This document shows positions 35,301 to 55,799 of a DNA stretch of 64,000 nt, piece after piece (the stretch's first letter is position 1; every line of letters starts with the position of its first letter). The DNA comes from Macrosoma leucophasiata (lineage: Eukaryota > Arthropoda > Insecta > Lepidoptera > Hedylidae), in NCBI GenBank assembly GCA_036365455.1, contig JAWQUS010000030.1, forward strand, positions 9,238,001 through 9,302,000. The letters are read 5' to 3'. The notes beneath the pieces were generated by a model. The model saw only the letters and a program-made list of their open reading frames with translations. It was not told the DNA's origin and did not search any database. The position numbers were made by a program, and so were the translations under genes.

Positions 35301-38300
35301 ACGTAGATGCCCCGATCAGCCCCGATGTTGTTTGCATGCGTGTGTGGGTGGTGAAGCTGTGTCGTCGATGAGTGTAGTGTATGTTTTATGTGTGATTTAT
35401 GTAGTAGCTTGAAAAAAATAGGCATGGTACGTCAATGCATCGAATGCGGGACACGCGGGACGCATCCAACGTTTTGCGGAACTATTTTTACAAAGCGGGA
35501 TTACATCCAGCATTACGGGACGGTCCCGCAGAATCCAGGACGGTTGGCCGCCTTAGCATAACACTGTTATGGGCATCTTTGGACGTCTTTCGGCTGATGT
35601 GCTAATTATGAATGTGAAAAAAAACACAATGTTACAAGAATAACATCTTGACACATTAGAAATGTTTTGTCCCTTTACCAAAAACAAGGCTACACATTAC
35701 AATAGCTAGACATTAGGTGACATCGAACCAGAATAAAATAGATTCGATCTACTTCCATATAGGATTTACACACGCAGGTAATTTCGACTTCTTTGAACTC
35801 CACCACTACCATAACAATCAATAAACAATCCAAACCTCGCACTCCTTTTACGCTGACGCGATGTGTTTCTTCCTGTGATGGAACCTTAAACCAATAAATA
35901 TCACAATGTACCTAAATTAATAAGCTACCTTATATGATAACTCTCAAAAATGATTGTACAACAAGTTTCAATTTTGCCCAGACAAAAGCTAACTACCACT
36001 TGCCCTTTCGCGTAGAAGGGATACGCCTTAAAATCGCCTTCTTTGCAGCGACTTATTACCACGGAGACATTTAAGTTTTTCGCTACCCATAACTATACAG
36101 TATCCAACAAGAAATATTGCTACTGGTGGGAGAGCTCTAGTGACAGAGCTCGCGGGCGTAGGCGGCACCACCGCATTACCTAATATTCTTGGCGCTAAAT
36201 GGTAGTGTTCCGCACTATCGTGTTCCGGTCAGGTGGTATTGTACGGCCCTGTAACTTCCGGCACAGACCCATAACACCTAATGCCTCAGGAGTGGCAGCG
36301 CATCTGCATTTTGACCTCTGGTCATTGTGTGGGTGTCTATATAGGCTGCAGTCATCACTTAACATCAATGTGAACTGCACGCTTGTTTGCCACTTTTATT
36401 ACATAAAAAAAAATTGCACATCGACCTAATCACACATCAGTGCTTACGTAGGCAGCAGTGGTAGCTAAAATGAAAGGGACTCCCCTTCAATTTCAGCTAC
36501 CAACGCTATTGGGCCAACAGGCGGATGAGCAAAAAAAAAGAGGAATTACTCCCCATCCCCATTCTGTTGCGTTTGGCTCTAACCTAACCAAGTTTGGTTA
36601 TATAAACAAAGATGCTCACTAGGGTGTCACCCCCAAACAGTGGCACCCGGTGCGGGCCGCCCCCGCTGCCCTGCCATTGCCCCATACATTGAATTAAATT
36701 ATTAAATTAAAATACGCTTACACTCACAGCCTCACAGGTTTAAACCTGTGTCGTGGGTGCCGTTGTACACATACAACACATACACAAACACCCAGACCCA
36801 AAACAAATATCTGTTGGCCATATAAATATTTATGGCGGTGCGGGGATCGAACCCGCGACCCTTCGAATCATACGGTCATCTCACACCGCTGGACTAACCG
36901 GGTCGTCCTAGATACGCCACTGGTAAGCAGCGTGTAGCAATGATAACGCTCTACGAAGTCGAAACTAGTCGATTGTCTCTTTCGTAGGTTCGATGTGTAA
37001 TATTCGTTGCTGGGTACTATACCTACCTATCATTTTACAAAATTAACACTTACTTTGGGAATTGATGGTTGTAATATTTCAGAAGAGGCCTCCAGTCCGA
37101 TACAAACTGGGCAAAAGGCGTAGTTCAGGAAAACTTTACAAAGTAATTCTATGTCTTCTTCAGCTTGAATTTCCAAAGCCTGAAATATTTCTAAATTATA
37201 GTAGTGATCTTCATATCTAAGGTACCTACATAATAATATATTTTAAACAACCTATGGAGTTGTTCAGACGTGTTTTCTGAAAAGTGTCACCAGTTTTAGG
37301 TAAGTAAATTGCCTAGGTACTGTATGTTGTCTCGTCAAGTAAATAGTATAATACTTATAGCAGAGAATATGTAATAATACTACGTATAGAATGGACACTT
37401 CGACGTCCCGCCCGATTTCCCCGCATCACCCAACCTCCTCCCCTCTTATGGGTGACGGTTGGTATTTTCTACGAAATATTGCACATCGACCTTAGCAAAG
37501 AGACTTTTTTCGGTTCTGTAGAGCGTTACCTATCTCTTTCGCATACTAGTTTACCATTTCGCATACCATTTTGAATTTTGATCAACTTTTGACCAATATC
37601 GTACTATCAATGCTTACGTATCCAGTGTGACAGAGAAGACGCTCTACGAAATCGAAATTGGCTGATTGTCTCTTTCTTAGGAAAAAGACATGCAATATTT
37701 CTTGGCGGGTACAGTACTATACCATAAATATTGAATCTAGTGTACAAAGATTCTTCGAAGCCAACTGATATTTTTCAATAAGTGTAAGTAGACGATCTTC
37801 CACCAAAAATCCAGTGTTATCAGCCACGAGTTGAAGAATGTGTCGAATCTGAAAATAATAATAAACCTTAAATTCTCAGCATAAAATAACAATTAGGTAA
37901 ATTATTCCAAATTTTTTTTAAAACATTACTCGCCAGTTTTGCCTTCGCCTCTTTGGCTAAAACGTTTTGAGGATCTGCATATTCTTTGCAAGTTAAGACA
38001 GATTTTGTAGTCCCAGGTTCCTTACCCTCTGAAAGTGCATCGATTATTAAAGAAACCAGTTTTAAAATGTCCAAATCGAAAATCAATCTAATATGGGTAG
38101 CTCTAATTACCACAACCAAGATAAAGTAATAGAAAATATTTGAAAACGTACAGTACCATATTTTGCCAGAGGACTTTTAGGAGGTAACGGTGGTGGTTGA
38201 GGCGGAGGTTCAGCTAGTATATGGGCATGCAACGCCACCTCAGCCTGGCGCAACTCGCGACACATGCTGGCACATCTAGACGCAGACATACGCCAGACTT

Positions 38301-41286
38301 GGGTAAACTTATAATTGTTCACATGAGAAAAATGCCGACATTTCTTCTCTAAATCTTCCATGGCTTGCATCAACTTAACAATTTCGCTATCAGCTTTCAT
38401 TTCCTCTATAGCTCCATCTTCTGCTGCCTTCCGAATCTTAGCTCGAAGGGTGTTGGCAATATCAGACATTTTGTTAAGTTTACGTTTTTGCTGTGATCTT
38501 ACGAAAACGTTTTCTTCTTCTCGTTTCTTCAAAACCTGTTTTCACGCAAATTAAGTATCATTTATGTAAATAACTTTTGCAATAAATCACTAATTAAAAT
38601 TTAAATAAATCAGTACCTGATAATTATATCCTATTTTTTCTGTATTTATAATACATGTGGCCTTTAACTTCTCCAATTCCTTTTGTAATTCCTGAATTAA
38701 CGATTCTAGCTCTATTTTAGCTTCACGAAACTTCGCGTGATGATCCCACATAATTGCTTCAATTTCATGTTTATGTTCCTCAAGCTGAAAATTGACTCAT
38801 TAGTAATTATTTCTGAATTGCTAATTCTTTTGAAAATTTCCTACCTGTTCAAATTTGTACTCCATATGAGCAACTTCTTCTTTATCACGTTGTTTGTAAA
38901 GTGCTTCCCATCGCTTGTTATTGTGTTCAACCATTGCTTCTCTCTCGATATTAATGGCATGCTCTATTAGCGATAGTTGTTTTTCATATGCCCTTTGCAT
39001 TATTGTAACTTGCTTTTCTATCCTGTCTGATAATTCTTTTATGTCTTTATCCTGAAATTTTTTGATGATTATTGCTATTTAATCGAAGTATATCAGTCAT
39101 CGTGACTAAAATCATAATCTATGTAAATAATGCTTCGTTGGGTAAGGTTGATAAGTTAAATAAATAAACATTTTTATATCTACTTGTTTGTCTAAATCTT
39201 CATAATAAGCTTCATCCATCCGTTTGAGATCACTTTTCAACTCATCAATCAATTTATTTTTTTGTTCCAATAAAGCATCACATTTCCTTTTCTGCCCTTT
39301 TATCTCTGCGTCTATATCCAATGGATCTCTTAATTTCAACATCACGTCCCAGTGGGATGTAATGACTTCGTACTGCTGTTGAGCGTCCGTTGCTTCTGCT
39401 TCGATCTTCTCCATAGATTCTGTAAAATCAATCACGAAATACGCATGTCAATTCACGAAAAACGCATAACTATATGCATGGACTATAAAAAAGATACATC
39501 ATACGACACTCTTAACAAACTAGAAGACTTTTGTTGGAGAGAGCCCTTAAGCCTTTTTTTAATGAAGGTGACAAACAAGCATGCAGTTCACATTGATGTT
39601 AAGTGACGACTGCAGCTTATAGACTCACACAAATAATGCAGATGCGTTGGCATTGGCACCCCTGAGACCTCAGTTATTATGTCTCTGTGATACCATTTAA
39701 CCGGAACGCGATAGTGCTGAACACTACCATTTGGCGCCAGATAAATTAGGTAATGCGGTGGTGCCTACGCCCTCGAGCTCCTACACTAGAACTCTACCAC
39801 CAGTTAACTTAGTAACTATAGCCTTTATAAATAGTTGAATACATTTTATTATTCATCAAAAGGATTATTAATACTTGTCTTCATAAATAACGTGTACTAA
39901 CTACTGTAAGACAAACCTTTCATTTTGTCTGAAAATAATGCACGCCGTATAACCTCCCGCTCATCTGTCGTAACCTTAACATTAGTCACTTTTGCAGCTC
40001 CATCTAACGCCAATCGCTGTAGTTCTTCTGCAGCGGCAGTAGTAGATTGTTCAATAGGTCCTGGTTCATCTTCTTTGAATGTTTCCTCAGATGTTTGCTC
40101 AGCTCTACAAATACGAAGATCAGAAGTTGCCTTTATGTAAAAAATCATTAAAACCTTAAAAAAATAGACATACCTATAGATAGAATAGATACATCATACA
40201 GTTTTTTAAAACATTTTATATTTCAGTGAACTCATTCATACGGACACCTACCTCACGAGGAGATAATTTTTGTACTTGATGACTTCTAGGCATTGATATA
40301 CAAGGTTTTTTGTATATCAATGCTTCTAGGTACTTATTACCACAGATATCACAATAACCTTCCCCAGTACCTAAGGTAGAAAGACTCCAGAGACCGTATT
40401 AGGCACAATATCTGTCCTCCTAATCACATTGCCCTAAATCTTTATAGGTACCTACCGTAGCCTTATTTTTGATGGTAGGTACTATGGGTACAATAACCAA
40501 ATGTTTGTCTATCCGAAGTGGATTAGTAAAATCAATTTCTGCCAACTTACTTAATGCATATCTGACTAGAATAACGATAACTGATCAAATAAAACACGAA
40601 ATCCTTCAGAACACATTAGCAGTAATAAAGTGCAATTCTCACTTACTGCGCTAATATCAATTCATTACACAATCACCGGGAGATAAGGCTTCACATGGGG
40701 GCATTTTCTGGCGTTGATTAGAAGTGTCATGAAAGTGGCAGACAAGAATTTAATCAAACATATGCACATTATGTTATACAATTGGAGCCAGACACTTATA
40801 CGTAAAAATCAGATACAACACATAGTCAGAGATATGCGCGCTAGCCACGATGGGTCTGCGGCCGGCCGTCGACCCATGCTGTGCCTTGCATGGGAGACTC
40901 TTTGGTTGGGATATCTACGCTGTTCAAAAAATGCAAACTCTTTGAAATAACGAGATAAAAGCAAATGGTCATCACTATCGTTTTATATTCAGTTGTTATA
41001 ACACCCATGTTTCGGCCTCGGAAGAGGTCTCCTTACACCCCATATAGTATGTTGCATACAGCTAAGTAACTAGTAAGTTGATAATCTTAAGTTAAATTTA
41101 GGTACTTAGGTACGTGAATAAAACCTTTAATTTAGGTAAATACCTCTTTATCGCCTCCTGTCTTCGTTTAATACGCAAAGCACGAGCAGATTTTCTTTCT
41201 TCCGGGTCTTCAGAGGTGACCTGAGGTTCATTTGGGGCAAGAACATCTTCCTCATCATCTTTAATTTCCCCAAATTTTGCGGCCAT
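32327..41286 (-). CDS. DRC1: Dynein regulatory complex subunit 1 (nexin-DRC), 16 exons
   Basis: Minus-strand exons in transcript order: 41144-41286, 39917-40104, 39184-39419, 38845-39051, 38617-38784, 38157-38535, 37934-38028, 37723-37848, 37054-37179, 35836-35872, 34728-34812, 34379-34461, 34224-34292, 33423-33525, 33164-33327, 32327-32514. They sum to 2397 nt, one frame of 798 residues (vertebrate DRC1 about 740). It is largely coiled coil; markers are ESMEKIEAEATDAQQQYE, KRWEALYKQRDKEE, and KCRHFSHVNNYKFTQVW. GFLVEDRLLTLIEKYQ followed by LDSIFMALEIQAEEDIELL parallels the DRC1 C-terminal half, and EQYWAQWKN..FWDGLLAGLNNYL the last conserved block. DRC1 anchors the nexin link between axonemal doublets and is needed for flagellar (here sperm) motility. 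Exons 10, 11 and 13 are short, chosen from splice signals and phase, and are the least certain. Exon 7 seems to use a GC donor. Ten or more repeats fill its introns. Confidence 0.9.
32790..32975 (+). repeat. SINE-like repeat, family S (3' two thirds)
   Basis: TGTACGGCCCTGTAATTTCC to CTTCCATTACATTAAAAAA. Lies in the last intron of DRC1 (antisense to it). Confidence 0.7.
33700..33990 (-). repeat. tRNA-derived SINE family T1, longest copy
   Basis: Read on the minus strand it begins with a tRNA-like head: A-box-like TAGCCTAGTGGTAGCAGG, then B-box-like GAGTTCGATGCCCGG, the internal Pol III promoter pattern. A body follows with CCAGTACCTCGATG, GGCTCGCCACCTGTTACATG and GTATGCTTGAATGCATGCA. Intronic in DRC1. 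Confidence 0.75.
35050..35557. repeat. MITE-like element with AGGCGGCCAAC inverted ends
   Basis: CTTAGGCGGCCAAC at the left is matched in reverse by GTTGGCCGCCTTAG at the right (one mismatch). The interior has CACACACACACGC and GTGTGTGGGTGGTG stretches and GCGGGAC-rich right side. No target duplication fixed. Lies in a DRC1 intron between exons 10 and 11. Confidence 0.5.
35836..35872 (-). other. DRC1: Predicted 37-nt microexon (exon 10) of DRC1
   Basis: Acceptor TTCCATCACAG|GAAG and donor CGAG|GTTTGG bracket 37 nt. It supplies the exact phase change needed between exon 9 (ends phase 0) and exon 11 (starts needing one base), encoding EETHRVSVKGVR. It was found by phase bookkeeping and splice signals, not homology, so it needs transcript support. 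Confidence 0.55.
36118..36412 (+). repeat. SINE-like repeat, family S, full length
   Basis: Complete copy from TACTGGTGGGAGAGCTC to CCACTTTTATTACATAAAAA. It is inserted in MITE R4; the adjoining ATTGC is repeated at both sides as a possible short target duplication. Confidence 0.8.
36720..36908 (-). repeat. tRNA-derived SINE family T2, copy 1
   Basis: The minus-strand head has CCGGTTAGTCCAGCGGTG (A-box-like) and GCGGGTTCGATCCCCGC (B box in a T-arm-like stem), then ACAGATATTTGTTTTGGG and ACAACGGCACCCACGACAC. It looks like a tRNA gene but lacks a complete cloverleaf end and continues into a body shared with 42855-42965. Confidence 0.75.
37461..37718. repeat. MITE family R4, copy 4, abutting DRC1 exon 8
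   Basis: Carries the family TTGCACATCGACCTTAG, TAGAGCGTTACC and ACGCTCTACGAAATCGAAAT blocks; its right end CTTGGCGGGTACAGTAC stops within a few bases of the DRC1 exon-8 donor at 37722-37721. Confidence 0.7.
39555..39806 (-). repeat. SINE-like repeat, family S
   Basis: TTTTTTAATGAAGGTGACAAAC..GCATGCAGTTCACATTG to GAACTCTACCACCAGT. Lies in DRC1 intron 2. Confidence 0.7.
40291..40322. repeat. 32-bp perfect hairpin flanked by 8-bp direct repeats
   Basis: CATTGATATACAA and its complement (13-bp stem) enclose a 6-nt loop GGTTTT. The direct repeat CTTCTAGG sits on each side (40283-40290, 40323-40330). It looks like a minute insertion with a target duplication in DRC1 intron 1. Confidence 0.7.
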
Positions 41287-41436
41287 ATTTATTTTTTATG
41301 GCTGTGAGATACACAAAATTAATAAATTGAATAGGTAAAAATAAACTCAAACACCGCAACTAATTAAAACCCAAATATTGAAACAACTAAACAACACCAC
41401 AGATCACTATATACTAGACAACACCGATCACCATGA

Positions 41437-41850
41437 CAACGAACAAAACAACGACGTTCAAGCCAGTATATAGATAATGTACCTACTCTTTGGTTCACGC
41501 TTCCTTCGCGCTGGTTGCTGTATCAAATAAGATTATCACCACCTGTCACCACCGCACATTTTGCGAAATAAGTAAGGTTCCTACTTTAAAATTATTAAAA
41601 CACCGTGAAAGTTTTTACGACCCACAAACTTGAACTTATGCTCAACGACCAAAACAACGACGTTCACGCCAGTATATAGAAAATGTACCTACTCTTTGGT
41701 TCACGCTTCCTTCCGGCTGGTTGCTGTATCAAATAAGATTAACACCACCTGTCACCACCGCACATTTTGCGAAATAAGTAAGGTTCCTACTTTATAATTA
41801 TTAAAACACCGTGAAAGTTTTTACGACCCACAAACTTGAACTTATGCTTC
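41437..41850. repeat. 206-bp direct tandem duplication upstream of DRC1
   Basis: ACAACGACGTTC..CCAGTATATAGA..TACTCTTTGGTTCACGC..TGTCACCACCGCACATTTT..CCGTGAAAGTTTTTACGACC occurs twice, with starts 206 bp apart, differing at only a few bases. It lies about 150 bp upstream of the DRC1 start codon, so it may contain promoter sequence; no defined promoter motif was identified. Confidence 0.8.
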
Positions 41851-42118
41851 TACATCACAGGTCTAGGCTATATAGCCTACTGGGTTGGTACTAGCACTTG
41901 TTTATATAATTCTTTAACAAAATATGCATGTATAAGTATATTTTGTTAAAGAAATAAATATACCTATTTTGTTTGTTTTTCATACCGACCCCCGTTGCCC
42001 CTACACATTAAATAAATAAAATTGCGTCTTCTGAAAAACACAAGCTAAGGGCTAAAAAAGGTAACATTTCAATGGACTAATTTAGTTGTTGTTTTCCTGC
42101 AGCAAATTTTTTTTAGGA

Positions 42119-42252
42119 ATCGGCGTGCATGTATTAAGAGAATGTTGAAGCTAGTCGAGGCACGAGATGTATGTCAGGACCGGGATATCTAGCGCTCTAC
42201 ACTCTCTGCCTACCCCGTTAGGGACCTGGCGTGAAGATACATACATACATAT
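42119..42252 (+). repeat. LINE 3'-end-like fragment
   Basis: CGGCGTGCATGTATTAAGAG..CACTCTCTGCCTACCCCGTT..ACATACATACATATACAT resembles the common lepidopteran non-LTR tail. A decayed relative may lie at 32580-32690. Assignment by pattern only. Confidence 0.35.
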
Positions 42253-42656
42253 ACATCTTTTTTACTAGGTAGGTATGTATTATTTAAGTCACACAAGGCA
42301 ACGTGATCTTATATTGCTCTGAACGAACTTTTATTTTATATTTGTTTCGTAGATAGCGCACTGACATTGATGTGCAGGATAATGTATACTGTTCTGTGGT
42401 GTGCGATGATCAAAAAGATAATAGCGGATTATGGCGCGCACAAAATATTTTGATAAAATCGAGGTGAATAAATTGTTGATGTACTATCAGGGAACAAGAC
42501 GCTTGACCGCATGAGTGCGTGGACTGCGTGGTTATAAAGGCCTTAATTTGTTGATTTTAGAAAAGCGCAAGAGTTCCCAGACTGTTCATTGTCACGTGCA
42601 CAGAATAGATATTTATTTATCTATTCCGTGGTCACTTGTCGCCGCGGTCAAGCTTC

Positions 42657-42815
42657 ATCATCATCATTAACCTATATAGACGTCCACTGCTGCACATAAG
42701 CCTCCCCCAAAGACTTCCACTGTGTTATCCTACACGTGGTCGCCACTCGGAGAACCTCTCGTACCTATCAATTATCGGTTCCACGAGCGATATGGCCTGC
42801 CCATTCCCACTTGAA
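42657..42815 (-). mobile_element. RTE-type LINE 3' fragment
   Basis: Begins with a TCATCATCATCAT tail, then GACGTCCACTGCTGCACATA and CCTCCCCCAAAGAC, as at the 3' end of the 26739-27158 copy; then CGTGGTCGCCACTCGGAGAA and GGCCTGCCCATTCCCACTT. Badly decayed with an internal deletion. Confidence 0.65.
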
Positions 42816-42854
42816 TCAATACGCCTACATTCCACATAGTATATAAGTCTATGG

Positions 42855-42965
42855 TGGGTGCCGTTGTACACACCCAACACATATACAAACACCCAAACGC
42901 GAAACAAATATCTGTAGGCCATACAAATATTTGTCCCGGTGCGGGAGTTCAACTTAGGTACCCTA
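42855..42965 (-). repeat. tRNA-derived SINE family T2, copy 2
   Basis: GGTGCCGTTGTACACACCC..AACAAATATCTGTAGGCCAT..CCGGTGCGGGAGTTCAAC parallels the copy at 36720-36908; the B-box region is mutated. Confidence 0.65.
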
Positions 42966-42989
42966 CCTTGGCTAGACCCTAAATTGGCT

Positions 42990-43495
42990 AAACAAAGTCA
43001 GGGAAGGAAACATCGATCCCCAGCACCCTAGCGGTGGTCCCGCCGCTCGATAGGGACGTGGTGGGGCCGTGGACTGAACGCGGCTGAGCGTTCAGCTTCT
43101 TCGACGCTCTCACTCCCTCGAGGCCGAACTGTGTCCCGAACCCCTCCACCCGGGCGTCTTGGGACGCCTGGTGTTGAGAGTGGTCTGGGCAGGGACCTCC
43201 GGGCGTCGGATTAGCCAAATGGAGAAAGGTCACAAGCTGGGTGGCGTGCACGTGTTCCGCACGCCACAAATGTTGGTTGGAGCCAAAGAGCTCAACCTGT
43301 GGAGGGCTCGGAGACGAGCAGCCGCCGGCAGAGTCGCGGATGTGTGCGTAAGGGTTCCAGTGACCCCGCCACTGATGGCGGAAGAGTCAGAATACCGAGG
43401 GCTTTTATTGAGCAAGTCTCACACCGCTGTTAGTATTTGTATACTCTTTGCCCGCTGTCTTTTCGCCTAGACGGCGGGTGAAGATTCCCCGCGTA
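42990..43495. repeat. GC-rich unclassified repeat-like block
   Basis: Much richer in GC than its surroundings, with CCGGGCGTCTTGGGACGCC and CCCGCTGTCTTTTCGCC motifs and an A-run at the right (CCGCGTAAAAAAAATATT). This suggests the 3' end of a retroelement in plus orientation. ORFs on both strands (up to 103 codons) have no recognisable domain. Confidence 0.35.
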
Positions 43496-43595
43496 AAAAA
43501 AATATTTTATTTCTATTCTAGCTTCTTTTATTTCGATAAAACTTGCGTTTTAATTTTCTTGCTCTTTATAATAAGGGTTTCAGTTCTTAACAAAA

Positions 43596-43754
43596 TGTTG
43601 TCACCGTTGTTCAGACATATATTGCCCCGCGGTCTGTCCGCTGGTTTCAAGAACGTGTGTTGCCCGCGCTGCCGCCGGCCCGCTACACGCAAGATTCGAG
43701 GCAGCGGCCTTAAGGATCTTGACACCACATTGTGGTGGCCACAAGGCATTTCTT
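43596..43754 (+). CDS. Unrecognised 52-codon ORF
   Basis: Opens MLSPLFRHILPRGLSAG, which looks like a mitochondrial presequence, then CCPRCRR, and ends before a TAA. Codons are GC-richer than the neighbourhood. It lies close downstream of the RpL11 3' end on the opposite strand. No splice context or homologue was recognised; it may be a retroelement or retrocopy fragment. Confidence 0.25.
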
Positions 43755-43837
43755 AAGTTCTCTGAGAAACACCTATAACCTTGCAGTCAAATATTTTCAA
43801 AACAAAATTAATAAAACGAGTTTGATATTTAATTTTT

Positions 43838-43843
43838 TTTATT
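43838..43843 (-). terminator. Poly(A) signal of RpL11
   Basis: AATAAA on the minus strand, within about 15 nt after the RpL11 stop (43851-43853). Unusually close, but ribosomal protein genes often have very short 3' UTRs. Confidence 0.5.
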
Positions 43844-43850
43844 ACTTAAT

Positions 43851-55082
<11,232 letters not shown>

Positions 55083-55144
55083 GGTCACAAAGTTTTGAAA
55101 GAATCAAACGTCAAACTCAAATGACGGACTGATTTTTTTTTTGT
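55083..55144 (-). promoter_or_regulatory. RpL11 5' UTR / core promoter region (predicted)
   Basis: Only about 60 bp separates the RpL11 ATG from repeat D. A TTCTTTC pyrimidine tract lies about 25 nt upstream of the ATG and could be a TOP-type start. No TATA box was identified. Inferred from gene type. Confidence 0.4.
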
Positions 55145-55392
55145 TGTTATGGCATCGCTGTTACGCATATTGCCAGTGTCAAGTAAAACGATATTCCGTA
55201 TTTATTTAAGCAGCGTAAAAGTTAGTATAATATAGTCATCAAGTATTATATGTAAGTATTAAGTATATAAGTTATCAAGTATAATATGTCAGTCAAGTGA
55301 GTTACAATCAAGTTATTCGAGTAAAGCGATGGCTACTTTACCAGAACATTTACAATGAAGTTTTGGAGGCAACCTGAAAGGTTGTGTTTTCT
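55145..55392 (+). repeat. Dispersed repeat family D, copy 3
   Basis: ATGGCATCGCTGTTACGC, GTCAAGTAAAACGATATT, GCGATGGCTACTTTACC and TTTTGGAGGCAACCTGAAAG match the other two copies. This one has an expansion of ATCAAGTATTATATG-like words in the middle. It abuts the RpL11 promoter. Confidence 0.65.
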
Positions 55393-55799
55393 ATATAACT
55401 TTAAAATACACCAAGAAAATGAAATAAAATAAGAGCACCATACGCCTCTTTCAAGGTTCCCGCCAAAACTCCAAACGGACTGATAATCTGACTGATAAAA
55501 TGTAAGTGCCAGTGACAAAGTGACAAACAAATATGTATGTAGAGGTCCGGTCCGAAGCACGGAGGGATACAAAACCTCGGACCGGCATCACTTGCCCAAC
55601 GCATGGTTCTACACTAACGTGACCATTAATTATATCGTGACTCAAAACGGGACTACCTCAAAATTAATCTTCAAGGAACCTGGGGCTTAGATACTTAAGA
55701 ACGCCTTGCTATAACTCCCTTTTTCCAGTGCCGGATAAGGCCGGAGCGGGGCCCGTAGCAAATGTGACCATGGGGCCCTAGAGTTGCATTGCCATTAGG

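Larger units (their letters stand above)
36097..37020. repeat. MITE family R4, copy 3, interrupted twice
   Basis: The left end ACAGTATCCAACAAGAAATATTGC stops at 36120 where a family-S SINE begins. It resumes at 36412 (ATTGCACATCGACC) until about 36452, is broken again by about 470 bp bounded by CAGTGGTAGC and CCACTGGTAA, then resumes with AACGCTCTACGAAGTCGAAA to 37020. Confidence 0.65.

Noticed and set aside
36835..36905. Possible tRNA gene on the minus strand
   Set aside because: A- and B-box-like parts are present but no complete acceptor stem or standard ending; the sequence continues into a repeat body seen again at 42855, so it is a SINE head.
42988..43470. Overlapping ORFs of 93-103 codons on both strands
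   Set aside because: No domain or splice context; the block ends in an A run and looks like a retroelement end.
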